From contig CALVHA010000014.1 of NCBI GenBank assembly GCA_944327255.1, positions 1 to 61,662 on the forward strand: 61,662 nucleotides of DNA, given 5' to 3'. Made by a program: the position numbers and the translations under genes. Under the pieces are notes generated by a model. The model was not told the origin of the DNA. It ran no database searches and was given only the letters and a program-made list of their open reading frames with translations. Positions 33,046-41,395 of the stretch are shown here, piece after piece. Positions within the stretch are counted from its first letter, which is position 1, and every line of letters starts with the position of its first letter. The stretch is from Candidatus Gastranaerophilales bacterium (GTDB lineage: Bacteria; Cyanobacteriota; Vampirovibrionia; Gastranaerophilales; Gastranaerophilaceae).

Positions 33046-33957
33046 TTAAAATAATTCATCAACTTCATCCGTATCTGATTTTTGAGATTTAGCAACTTCT
33101 TTCATTTGTTTGTTTAAAAGGTTCATACCATAAATCAAATTTTCAAGGTAAGGAACAAGATTGCCAGCAATACCGGAATTTAATCCCAATTTAAAGTTTT
33201 CAGGCAATTCACCGATTAAATGTTGAAGTGTATTATTTTGTATTTTTGTTTCTTTTAATAATTCAAGTAAGAACTTTTCCGAAGAAATGTTGTCAAACAA
33301 TTTTGCAATTAAATCCTGTACAGCATACAAAGGACGTTTACATAATTTGTTATACAATAATTTTTCAATCAATAAAAATATCAAAGATGAACCTACCGCA
33401 AATACTGAAACTAATGCTGCAGTCTGCATTGAACTCATAAGGCTTGATACAGATGAAATAGTTTTTTCCTGAGTTGAAAAATCAATACGTCCAAAAGCAA
33501 TTGCAATATTTAAAAAGGTAAATAACGGACCACATCCTGTTAATATTGTCGGCATAGACTGTATAAACGGGAAGTTAAATTTAGAAGTTATCAATGTTGA
33601 CTCATCAAAAAAATACAAAGGATCAACAGTTGTTTGAATATTTTGAACAGTTGTTGAAACTTCTTTATAAGTTAAATTATTATTTTGACCTTTTAATGGA
33701 ATAGACTCTGAAAATACAAGAGTATTTTTAAATTCCAACCATGAAGCCGAAACATAAGGATTTATTGACATCCACTCATCAATTTCTTTAAATCTGAAAT
33801 TCAGATCCGTTTTTTTAAAATTGCTTAAAAACAGTTTTAATATTTTCAAATTTTTATTAACATAGAAATACTTATTTATGCAAAACAATATAGAGCATAA
33901 AAATAGAGTTATTACTATTAAAATCGGGATATCTGTTAATATTTGCATCAAAGTCAT
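33046..33957 (-). CDS. MotA/TolQ/ExbB-like membrane protein (ZorA-like)
   Basis: A 303-residue membrane protein with three hydrophobic segments: about 10-28, 133-156 and 177-201. The second and third hold SMPTILTGCGPLFTFLNIAIAFG and TAALVSVFAVGSSLIFLLIEKLLYNKL, the MotA/ExbB core most like ZorA. A cytoplasmic insert of ~100 residues separates the first two segments, and a helical tail of ~100 residues follows. ZorA proteins usually have a far longer tail. GGAGAG precedes the ATG. Partner of the downstream MotB/ZorB-like gene. No flagellar or tolB/pal genes are nearby. Confidence 0.75.
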   Translation of the reverse strand: MTLMQILTDIPILIVITLFLCSILFCINKYFYVNKNLKILKLFLSNFKKTDLNFRFKEIDEWMSINPYVSASWLEFKNTLVFSESIPLKGQNNNLTYKEVSTTVQNIQTTVDPLYFFDESTLITSKFNFPFIQSMPTILTGCGPLFTFLNIAIAFGRIDFSTQEKTISSVSSLMSSMQTAALVSVFAVGSSLIFLLIEKLLYNKLCKRPLYAVQDLIAKLFDNISSEKFLLELLKETKIQNNTLQHLIGELPENFKLGLNSGIAGNLVPYLENLIYGMNLLNKQMKEVAKSQKSDTDEVDELF

Positions 33958-34026
33958 ACAATCTCTCCATTCCTAAAGAGAATTGTATCAAATTTTATTA
34001 AACCGGTCAAGTTGATATAATTGACT

Positions 34027-34647
34027 CTAATTTGTTTTACATTTTTTTAATTTATTCCAAAAACTATTTTGTTGTTTAATTTCTTTCGAATATACAGATT
34101 GAGGTATGGTATCGCCAAAAGGTTTTAAATCAGAAGGCTTTTGACCATCTCTATGCATTTTTTCAACTTTCTTCAAATCAGATCTCTTAAGTTTTCTGAC
34201 CATACTATATTTTGATTTTTGATCAGAAGTCAAAATGTTTTTAAACTGTTTATCATACTTATTAGATATCTCTTTTATATTTTTTTTCACCTGGTTTAAT
34301 TCTTTTTCGCAAGATTTAATTGCCTTTTTATCACAAGTTTTTGCACAATTAAGTGTTTTCAAATTTTTTCTTACAATACATAATTTTTTTAATTCAGGTT
34401 CTAATTCTTTATAACGGCATTCATCAATTTTTTTTATTTCCTGAGTTTGGCAGGGTGTTAAGTTTAAAGCATTATAAATTGTACTGCGTTGCATCTTTAT
34501 TTTTTGTACTAACTGGGGAGAATAATCATTTTGTATTATTGCGGTTGATGTAACTTCCGTTTCCACAGAAACTTCGTCTTCGGCAAACACTATAGGGGCA
34601 GAGATTAACATACACAAGCATACCAATAATAAAATTCTCTTTTTCAT
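34027..34647 (-). CDS. Secreted Spy/CpxP-like (LTxxQ) protein
   Basis: A 206-residue exported protein. The ATG at 34647 is chosen: AAGGAGACTTT precedes it and the product starts with the signal peptide MKKRILLLVCLCMLISAPIVFA. The mature part is helical with two LTxxQ-type motifs (LTPCQTQEI and LTSDQKSKY), as in Spy/CpxP chaperones and stress sensors. It contains five to six cysteines in a cluster (PCQ, ECRY, LCIV, NCAKTC, SCE), which Spy and CpxP lack, so disulfides or metal binding are possible. The gene lies 69 bases upstream of the motor-pair operon, in the same direction. Confidence 0.65.
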   Translation of the reverse strand: MKKRILLLVCLCMLISAPIVFAEDEVSVETEVTSTAIIQNDYSPQLVQKIKMQRSTIYNALNLTPCQTQEIKKIDECRYKELEPELKKLCIVRKNLKTLNCAKTCDKKAIKSCEKELNQVKKNIKEISNKYDKQFKNILTSDQKSKYSMVRKLKRSDLKKVEKMHRDGQKPSDLKPFGDTIPQSVYSKEIKQQNSFWNKLKKCKTN

Positions 34648-34723
34648 AAAGTCTCCTTCTTGTTTCAAATATCTTAGGTCTATTATCTCATGCATAAAAT
34701 TAAATTTCAATCCTGATCGTTTT

Positions 34724-34729
34724 TATGAT
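34724..34729 (+). promoter_or_regulatory. -10 box for a leaderless mrnC transcript
   Basis: TATGAT followed by five bases and the ATG of mrnC; no ribosome-binding site is present. Confidence 0.4.
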
Positions 34730-34734
34730 AAATT

Positions 34735-35091
34735 ATGGGTATGGAAGATATGAACTTAAGGAATTACGCATATATCGGGGATGCTGTCTGGGAACTTAGG
34801 ATTAGAGAAAAAACCGTCAGAATGACGAACAATGCAAAACTTCTGCATAAACTTACAACCGATAAAGTTAAAGCTTCATATCAGGCGGAATTATTACATA
34901 AGCTGGAAGCATATCTTACAGAGGAAGAAAATGATATTTCGCGAAGAGGTAGAAATCTTCCAATACCTGTAGGACGCAGACAAAATCAAACTGAATACCG
35001 GCAGGCAACTGCTTTTGAAACACTCATAGGCTGGTGGTATCTGAATAACAGAACAAGACTTGATGAAATATATAACATTCTTGGAGAATAA
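34735..35091 (+). CDS. mrnC: Mini-ribonuclease III
   Basis: RNase III-like nuclease without a double-stranded-RNA-binding domain, matured for 23S rRNA end processing in the organisms where it is studied. It has 118 residues with the RNase III signature at the N-terminus (YAYIGDAVWELRIRE), the basic RRGRN region and the C-terminal acidic site TAFETLIGWWYL. MrnC occurs in Firmicutes and Cyanobacteria, one of the clues to the lineage. The gene directly abuts the convergent lepA end, leaving no room for a terminator. Confidence 0.9.
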   Translation: MGMEDMNLRNYAYIGDAVWELRIREKTVRMTNNAKLLHKLTTDKVKASYQAELLHKLEAYLTEEENDISRRGRNLPIPVGRRQNQTEYRQATAFETLIGWWYLNNRTRLDEIYNILGE

Positions 35092-36894
35092 TTATTCTTC
35101 ATCCAAACTCAAAACAGCCATAAATGCTTCTTGTGGAACTTCTACACGTCCGACTGATTTCATTCTCTTTTTACCTTTTTTCTGTTTTTCAAGAAGTTTA
35201 CGTTTTCTTGAAATATCACCACCATAACATTTATCAAGCACGTTTTTACGCATAGCTTTAATATTTGTTCTGGCAATAACCCTTCCGCCGATGGCAGCTT
35301 GAATAGGAACTTCAAATAACTGACGAGGAATAATATCTTTTAATTTTGTAGTAAGCTTTTGGCCGATATAAAAAGCACTGTCCTCGTGACAGATGACAGA
35401 AAGCGCATCTACAACTTCTCCAGCAAGCATGATATCAAGCTTGACCAATTTAGAGCGCTTGTAGTCACAAAACTCATAATCCATACTTGCATATCCTTTA
35501 GTACGGGATTTCAGTTGGTCATAAAAATCGGTGATAACCTCTGACAATGGGATTTCATATTCTAAATCCGCTCGAATTTTGTCAATATAAGACATATTTT
35601 TGAAAATTCCACGTTTTGTTTGCGCTAAATCCATTAGGGTACCAACATAATCATTCGGAGTTATAATTGAAACTTTTACATAAGGTTCTTCAATGTAATC
35701 ACGATATTGCGGAGCAGGAAGATTTGCAGGATTATCAATTTCGACCATCTCACCGTTTGTTTTGTAAACCTTATAAACTACAGACGGTGCAGTTGTTACA
35801 ATTGACAAACCATACTCTCTTTCTAACCTTTCCTGAGCAATTTCCATATGAAGCATTCCCAAAAATCCGCAACGAAAACCAAATCCCAATGCAGAAGAAG
35901 TTTCAGGCTCAAATGTAATACTGCTGTCATTAAGTTTTAACTTTTCCAATGCTTCTTTCAAATCCTGATAATCATCATTATCTACAGGATATAAGCCTGA
36001 AAATACCATAGGAAGAGCTTCCTTATAACCAGGCAACGGTTCTTTTGCCGGATTGTCAACCGTTGTAATCGTATCGCCTACAAACCTTGTAAGTTCTTTT
36101 ATTGAACCTGCAAAAAATCCTACATCTCCGCATTTAAGTTCATTCACAGACACTCTCATCGGTGTTTGGTATCCCAGTTCAACGACTTCAAATTCTTTTC
36201 CTGAAGCCATAAAGCGGACTTTATCCCCAACTTTTATACTACCGTCTACAACCTTAAAGAAACAAAGAGTTCCCAAATATTGATCATAAACACTATCAAA
36301 TACAAGAGCTCTTAAAGGCTCATTTGTTGTATCAACGGGCGGAGGAATTAAGTCCACGATAGCTTCTAAAACATCTTCTATACCTATACCGGCCTTTGCA
36401 CTAACAGGAATTGCAAGCGAAGCATCGATTCCAAGAACTTCTTCTATTTCAGCCTTAACTCTTTCTACATCTGCTGACGGAAGATCTATTTTGTTAATAA
36501 CCGGAATTATTTCAAGATTTTGTTCTGCCGCAAGATAAACATTTGCTAATGTCTGCGCTTCAACCCCCTGAGTTGAATCTACGATAAGCAAAGCCCCTTC
36601 ACAGGCCGCAAGAGAACGAGAAACTTCATAAGAGAAATCAACGTGTCCAGGTGTATCAATTAAGTTGAGTTCATATTTTTTACCATTCTTTGCTGTGTAG
36701 CTCATTCTTGCGGTATTTAACTTAATTGTAATTCCTCTTTCACGCTCGATATCCATTGAATCCATAATCTGATCCTGCATATCACGCTGTGCGACAGTGC
36801 CTGTTTTTTCAAGCAGACGGTCTGCTAGGGTAGATTTTCCGTGATCAATGTGAGCAATTATACAAAAATTTCTTACATTTTCTCTATATTTCAT
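35092..36894 (-). CDS. lepA: Elongation factor 4 (LepA)
   Basis: Ribosome-associated translational GTPase of 600 residues. G1 is [11 protein letters not shown]2 region contains RERGITI, G3 is DTPGH, G4 NKID and G5 VSAKAGIG. Domains II, III and V follow, then the LepA-specific C-terminal domain with GYASMDYEF and [16 protein letters not shown]. Length and order are normal. A perfect TATAAT lies six bases upstream of the ATG without a ribosome-binding site, which is notable for a translation factor. Confidence 0.96.
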   Translation of the reverse strand: MKYRENVRNFCIIAHIDHGKSTLADRLLEKTGTVAQRDMQDQIMDSMDIERERGITIKLNTARMSYTAKNGKKYELNLIDTPGHVDFSYEVSRSLAACEGALLIVDSTQGVEAQTLANVYLAAEQNLEIIPVINKIDLPSADVERVKAEIEEVLGIDASLAIPVSAKAGIGIEDVLEAIVDLIPPPVDTTNEPLRALVFDSVYDQYLGTLCFFKVVDGSIKVGDKVRFMASGKEFEVVELGYQTPMRVSVNELKCGDVGFFAGSIKELTRFVGDTITTVDNPAKEPLPGYKEALPMVFSGLYPVDNDDYQDLKEALEKLKLNDSSITFEPETSSALGFGFRCGFLGMLHMEIAQERLEREYGLSIVTTAPSVVYKVYKTNGEMVEIDNPANLPAPQYRDYIEEPYVKVSIITPNDYVGTLMDLAQTKRGIFKNMSYIDKIRADLEYEIPLSEVITDFYDQLKSRTKGYASMDYEFCDYKRSKLVKLDIMLAGEVVDALSVICHEDSAFYIGQKLTTKLKDIIPRQLFEVPIQAAIGGRVIARTNIKAMRKNVLDKCYGGDISRKRKLLEKQKKGKKRMKSVGRVEVPQEAFMAVLSLDEE

Positions 36895-36900
36895 AAGTGC

Positions 36901-36906
36901 ATTATA
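36901..36906 (-). promoter_or_regulatory. Consensus -10 box for a leaderless lepA transcript
   Basis: Perfect TATAAT, six bases (GCACTT), then the lepA ATG on the minus strand. Confidence 0.55.
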
Positions 36907-37001
36907 ACATAAAGATGAGAAATATATTCATTAATCTAATTTGTAGTAACGAGATGCCAAAATTAACAGAAAAAAATTTAAAAACTGCCGAAATTAAAAA
37001 G

Positions 37002-37478
37002 CTATACCTTTTTTAACAATACTGATGCCTGAGCCTCTATCGCTAAACATTGTCCAACAGCATCCATCTTTTCCTTAGTTTTCGCTTTTATTGAAATTCT
37101 ATCCAAATCTATCTCGAGTATTTCACATAAAACATCCTTCATTTTAGGGATATACGGCATCATCTTCGGTTGCTGCGCAATAATGTTACTGTCAAGGTTT
37201 TCTACAACATATCCATGTTGTTTAATAAGATCATAAACATGTTTTAATAAAATAGTACTGTCTGCATCTTTGTATTTAGGATCAGTATCAGGAAATAAAG
37301 TGCCAATATCAGCAAGCGCCAATGCTCCAAGCATTGAATCAATAATTGCATGTATAAGTACATCTGCATCAGAATGTCCTAAAAGCCCCTTTTCATGAGT
37401 AATTTTCACACCACCGATTATTAAATCTCTTCCTGTTGTAAGCTGATGAATATCATAACCCGTTCCTATTCTGTACAT
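37002..37478 (-). CDS. ispF: 2-C-methyl-D-erythritol 2,4-cyclodiphosphate synthase
   Basis: MEP-pathway enzyme forming the cyclic diphosphate during isoprenoid precursor synthesis. It has 158 residues with zinc ligands Asp9 and His11 (YDIHQL) and His43 (GHSDADVLIHAI). The family blocks ADIGTLFPDTDPKYKDADS and IKAKTKEKMDAVG are intact. Its start overlaps the upstream CDF transporter gene by 13 bases. ispD is not fused to it and not nearby. Confidence 0.95.
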   Translation of the reverse strand: MYRIGTGYDIHQLTTGRDLIIGGVKITHEKGLLGHSDADVLIHAIIDSMLGALALADIGTLFPDTDPKYKDADSTILLKHVYDLIKQHGYVVENLDSNIIAQQPKMMPYIPKMKDVLCEILEIDLDRISIKAKTKEKMDAVGQCLAIEAQASVLLKKV

Positions 37479-38386
37479 ATGTTCCCCTTATGCGTTTTAC
37501 AGTATTTTTTCTTCGGACATTCAGGCTCTGCATGAATTGAAACCGTACAATGTCCGAGTTCTTTGGCAATGCTTTCTTCAATATCATCGCATATATTATG
37601 GCATTCCAAAATTGTCATATTTTTAGGGAAAAGCAAAATCAATTCAATGTCTATAGAAGGACCAACTCGACGTGCTTTTAAACTTTTATATCCTAAAATA
37701 CCTTTATCATTATAAGTATTTATTATACTTTCAATCTTATTCAAATCATCTTTAGGTAATGAACCGTCAAGCAAATTATTCAATGTTTCTTTTGAAATTG
37801 AAAATCCCGCTCTGAAAATAAATAATGCCACAATAATGGCAATAATCGGATCTAAAATATGCAATCCAGTGAATTTTATCAATACCAAACCGAATAAAAC
37901 ACCAAGAGACGAATAAATATCTGTTCTCAAGTGTTCACCATCAGCATATAAAGAAATTGAATTTGACTTTTTTGCTACTTTAAACAAATATGCACTTACC
38001 AAAAAATTTGCAATAACAGCAACACCCATAACAATTATACCAAGTGTAGGTTCTGTTTCAGTTGAAGTACCGAGTATTAATTTTTTCCCTGCTTCATATA
38101 CAATATAAAATGATGCCGCAATAATTAACCCGCCCTCAATAAATCCAGACATATCCTCATATCTTCCATGCCCGAAAGGATGTTCTGCATCAGCAGGTTC
38201 CGAAGATTTGATTACAGAGAAAAAAGTTAAAACCGATGCAAGGCAATCACTTAAAGAATGGATTGCTTCAGATATAATACTTATACTACCGGATATTGTT
38301 CCGGCGATAAATTTCAGTATAATAATTATGATATTTGAGGCTATAGATAAACCCGCAGCCAGTTTTTTTTGTGTTTCTATTTGCAT
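37466..38386 (-). CDS. Cation diffusion facilitator transporter
   Basis: Divalent-metal/proton antiporter of the CDF family, 306 residues with six predicted transmembrane helices in the first ~205. Metal-site residues appear in helix II (HSLSDCLAS) and helix V (DGEHLRTDIYSS). HPFGHGRYED is the conserved loop after helix II. The cytoplasmic domain at ~210-290 ends in a Cys-rich tail (PECPKKKYCKTHKGNIC) that could bind metal. Helix V carries H-x3-D rather than D-x3-D, a pattern associated with zinc. It is co-transcribed with ispF by overlap. Confidence 0.88.
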   Translation of the reverse strand: MQIETQKKLAAGLSIASNIIIIILKFIAGTISGSISIISEAIHSLSDCLASVLTFFSVIKSSEPADAEHPFGHGRYEDMSGFIEGGLIIAASFYIVYEAGKKLILGTSTETEPTLGIIVMGVAVIANFLVSAYLFKVAKKSNSISLYADGEHLRTDIYSSLGVLFGLVLIKFTGLHILDPIIAIIVALFIFRAGFSISKETLNNLLDGSLPKDDLNKIESIINTYNDKGILGYKSLKARRVGPSIDIELILLFPKNMTILECHNICDDIEESIAKELGHCTVSIHAEPECPKKKYCKTHKGNICTE

Positions 38387-38429
38387 ATTTTATCCTGTGA
38401 TGTTATTTTGGCACGTGAAAAATTTTTTG

Positions 38430-39113
38430 TCAAAACAATTTTTCTTTTAATCTAATCTTTTCTTCTTTAGAAACTTGATAAGATTCACAAATTTTTCTGA
38501 CTGCTTTAATTTTTATTTCTATATCAGGAAGTTTCTCAAGGCAGACATATGTTTTTTCAGGAAATTTTATATAACAAATAGATAATGCCCATGCCGCTCC
38601 CATTTTAGCGTAATATCCCTCATGTTTCACCTTTAAGATTTCAATAAGAACTCTGTCAATATAATCGATATTTATAAAATAATTAAGCATCATAACAAGA
38701 GCAAATCGGACTTCATACTCATTTGCAGAATGTATAAGCGGAGTTATAAACTTCCAAACAAGCTCTAAGTTTGTTTTTGTAAATTTTAATCCGCAGCAAA
38801 AACAGTCACATAATGACCAATTATCAACTTTCGGGAGGTATTTTCTAATCCTGCAGAGCTTTTCATCTGCACTTTCCTTAATTAGTCCAATAAGCATGCC
38901 CTGAAGCATGGTTTCCTCCATATATTGGCAGGCATGGTCCAAAAAACTTTCATAATCTTGCTTTACAAGTGTTTTTGCATACTTCCTTAATTTCGGAATT
39001 CTAATCCCAAGAACATTATTAACATTTGGCAAAAGCGAGGATGAAAATTTTTGATATTTCTCTTCACGTTCACTCAAAAGCCACGTTAAGACTTGCTTTT
39101 TGATTTCTCCCAT
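38430..39113 (-). CDS. AlkD-like DNA alkylation repair protein
   Basis: HEAT-like-repeat DNA glycosylase family (AlkC/AlkD), removing bulky or positively charged N3/N7 alkyl purines. Starting at the ATG at 39113 gives 227 residues, near the family norm; a longer frame crosses a hairpin and is rejected. Repeats are seen in VLGIRIPKLRKYAK, EETMLQGMLIGLI, DNWSLCDCFCCGLK, RFALVMMLNYF and YYAKMGAAWALSICY. The conserved W-x-x-x-D pair (WSLCD and WALS) fits AlkD's active surface. Transcribed alone. Confidence 0.82.
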   Translation of the reverse strand: MGEIKKQVLTWLLSEREEKYQKFSSSLLPNVNNVLGIRIPKLRKYAKTLVKQDYESFLDHACQYMEETMLQGMLIGLIKESADEKLCRIRKYLPKVDNWSLCDCFCCGLKFTKTNLELVWKFITPLIHSANEYEVRFALVMMLNYFINIDYIDRVLIEILKVKHEGYYAKMGAAWALSICYIKFPEKTYVCLEKLPDIEIKIKAVRKICESYQVSKEEKIRLKEKLF

Positions 39114-39133
39114 TTCTCGTTTCCCGAAAAAGA

Positions 39134-39157
39134 AAGTCTTGTTAATAAACAAGACTT
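39134..39157. promoter_or_regulatory. Hairpin in the 5' region of the AlkD-like gene
   Basis: AAGTCTTGTT, a four-base loop and AACAAGACTT form a perfect ten-base stem. On the minus strand TCTTTTTC follows, so it could act as an attenuator before the alkylation-repair gene. The remaining ~190 bases up to the next gene are A/T-rich, with a ten-base direct repeat TTAAGAAATA at 39237 and 39251 and nothing else evident. Confidence 0.5.
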
Positions 39158-39352
39158 ATAAATATACATTTACCCCACTTATTTTATATCATAAAAAATT
39201 ATTTTTGTCAACAAGTAAGATGGTTAAGGAAGTATTTTAAGAAATAAATATTAAGAAATATTAAATAATTCAAAAATTTAGTCAATTTTTTAAGATGAAA
39301 AATTTTTATAGAAACATAGGGGTACTTTTTTTAAACACAAGGAGAAAATATT

Positions 39353-39841
39353 ATGCCAAATCCAATTAGTTCGTTTATGACATCAGCTTTAAACAATTTT
39401 TATTACACGGGGAAAATGGATAAAAATACGAAAGTTACTTACAAAAAACCAACAGATAATACTTCTCTTAAATTAAAACAAAGCTTATTGTCAGAAGGAA
39501 GCAAATTTGTTAAGGAATTGAGTAATGGAAAAACACAAATTAGCGAAAAAGAATTTTTAGCTTACTTTAAAACTAACTTAAATAACATTTATGACGAAAA
39601 AGCTTTTAAAAATTTATATTTCGCTTTAAATTATGATACAAGAAGCCACTCTCTAGGGGTTGATGCAAAAGAAGTAGCAAGTCTTATCCTTGGTATGGAT
39701 TATATGGATCAAAAAGTTAATGGAGCAATCAACCAGTGGGAATTTGGTCAAATCTTAAGCTTAGTTGTTACTGATCACAGAAACGACTTGCAAGAGTTCA
39801 TGAATTTTATAGGTAGAAAAATTGACAAAGCAGATTTTTAA
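39353..39841 (+). CDS. Small protein with degenerate EF-hand-like loops
   Basis: Unrecognised 162-residue protein with a strong AAGGAG ribosome site. After a Ser/Asn/Thr/Lys-rich N-terminus it has paired helix-loop-helix units. YMDQKVNGAINQWEFGQIL at about 122-140 fits an EF-hand loop (Asp, Lys, Asn, Gly, Ile, then Glu in position 12). NYDTRSHSLGVDAKEVASLI at about 93-112 looks like a partner loop with an insertion. Only some calcium ligands remain, so binding is doubtful. It has no signal peptide and no clear neighbour; it overlaps the end of the convergent emrB-like gene by 4 bases. Confidence 0.6.
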   Translation: MPNPISSFMTSALNNFYYTGKMDKNTKVTYKKPTDNTSLKLKQSLLSEGSKFVKELSNGKTQISEKEFLAYFKTNLNNIYDEKAFKNLYFALNYDTRSHSLGVDAKEVASLILGMDYMDQKVNGAINQWEFGQILSLVVTDHRNDLQEFMNFIGRKIDKADF

Positions 39842-41388
39842 GACAATCTGCGCCGCTTAATCAATAACAACAATGGTATAACTATTAAGCACAATACTCC
39901 AAAAATTCTGAAAGCATCAATAAATGCCCAAAGAGTTGCCTGTTTTATCAACTGGCCATATAAGGAGTATTGTGCCATATAGTTAGCAACACTTACATGG
40001 GTATATTGTGACAAAGCTGCAGCAGTACTCTGGAGCCTGTCAATAAAATTCGGATTCAAATCATTTAGATGCCCAACCATCATTATCTGGTGAACCTGAG
40101 CAAATCTTGTGAGCATAGTTGCAACGAGAGATGTTCCTATGGCACTTCCGATATTTTTGAGCAGATTTTGAATTCCAGAGGCATTAGTCATCTGAGAATT
40201 ATTTAAAGTATCCATAGACAAATTCATAATAGGAACCATAGCAAGCCCCATACCTACACCCATAACATAGTTTGGAATTGCAATATTCATATGAGAAATT
40301 TGTAAATTTAAGGAGCCAAATACTAAACTTGCTCCGCCAAGAAAACTTAAACCCAATGCAACAAGTATTCTCTCATCAACTTTATTGGAAATTAATGCAC
40401 AAACAACCATTGCCGTCATACTTCCAAAACCTCTAGGCATCATGGTTGCACCGCTTAAAAATGCCGTATAGCCTAGCATACTCTGTAAGAATTGCGGTAA
40501 AATTGCCAGAGAGGCATATAATACCGCCTGAATGACAACCTGAATAATAGTTCCGGCAGAATAATTTCTATCTTTAAATACACTCAAATCAATTAATGTA
40601 TTTTTTCGTGTTATTTGCGAATGGAAAAATAATATGCAGGCAATAACAGAAACCCCTGAGGTCCAACAGATCCATGGAGCATTAAACCAGTCTTCATTAT
40701 TTCCTTTATCTAAAACAGTTTGCAAAGTGACAAGCCAAATTGTTAAATAAATGAACCCTTTAACATCTATAGTGACACCTTTTTGTCTTCTTGCGTAAGG
40801 AGGATCTTCTATCAGCTTGTGAGAAAGAATTGCCGCAATACATCCGAACGGTACATTTATGAAAAATATCCACGGCCACGTCCAGTTATCGGTAATCCAT
40901 CCTCCTAAAACAGGTCCCACAATAGGTGCCAGAATTACCCCCATACCGAAAATAGACATTGCAATGCCGCGCTGTTCTTTAGGAAAACTCTCTAAAATCA
41001 TTGCTTGCGAAATCGGTAAAATTCCGCCTCCGCCAAAACCCTGCAATACTCGTGCAAATATCATAAATTCAATATTTGTTGCCATTCCGCAAAGCATTGA
41101 AGCTATAGTAAACATTAAAATACTAATAATAAAAAAGTTTTTACGCCCGCAAACCTTGCTAAACCAATCTACCGCAGGAATAACTATCCCTGCAGCTATC
41201 AGATAACTCGTCAGAATCCACATAGATTCATCTCTTGTAGCCGAAAAACTTCCAGCCATATGAGGCAATGCAACGTTACCTATTGTTCCATCAAGTACAT
41301 ATATAAAAACCGCCAGCATTACAGGAATAATCATTATCCATGGGCTTACTGTCGGTTTCCATTCAGTTTTAATATTTTCTTCAGTCAT
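39838..41388 (-). CDS. DHA2-family drug efflux transporter (EmrB-like), second copy
   Basis: Major-facilitator proton-drug antiporter of 516 residues with about 14 predicted membrane helices. Motif A-like WFSKVCGRKNFF, motif C region GPVLGGWITDNWTWPWIFFINVPFG and the N-terminal LDGTIGNVALPHMAGSF are typical of EmrB. It is the last gene of a marR-emrA-emrB-emrB operon, 7 bases after the first EmrB, and close to it along its whole length, hence a tandem duplication. It lacks a good ribosome site and may depend on coupling. Substrates are unknown; some members also export fatty-acid or bile-related compounds. Confidence 0.88.
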   Translation of the reverse strand: MTEENIKTEWKPTVSPWIMIIPVMLAVFIYVLDGTIGNVALPHMAGSFSATRDESMWILTSYLIAAGIVIPAVDWFSKVCGRKNFFIISILMFTIASMLCGMATNIEFMIFARVLQGFGGGGILPISQAMILESFPKEQRGIAMSIFGMGVILAPIVGPVLGGWITDNWTWPWIFFINVPFGCIAAILSHKLIEDPPYARRQKGVTIDVKGFIYLTIWLVTLQTVLDKGNNEDWFNAPWICWTSGVSVIACILFFHSQITRKNTLIDLSVFKDRNYSAGTIIQVVIQAVLYASLAILPQFLQSMLGYTAFLSGATMMPRGFGSMTAMVVCALISNKVDERILVALGLSFLGGASLVFGSLNLQISHMNIAIPNYVMGVGMGLAMVPIMNLSMDTLNNSQMTNASGIQNLLKNIGSAIGTSLVATMLTRFAQVHQIMMVGHLNDLNPNFIDRLQSTAAALSQYTHVSVANYMAQYSLYGQLIKQATLWAFIDAFRIFGVLCLIVIPLLLLIKRRRLS

Positions 41389-41395
41389 GTTTTAA

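Noticed and set aside
30975..33957. Complete Zorya defence system
   Set aside because: Only ZorA- and ZorB-like genes are present, the ZorA-like tail is too short and no zorC/D/E-type nuclease or helicase follows. Kept only as a motor-pair finding.
39114..39152. Longer start for the AlkD-like protein
   Set aside because: The extension is encoded by a perfect hairpin and adds a Phe-rich stretch not expected in the family.
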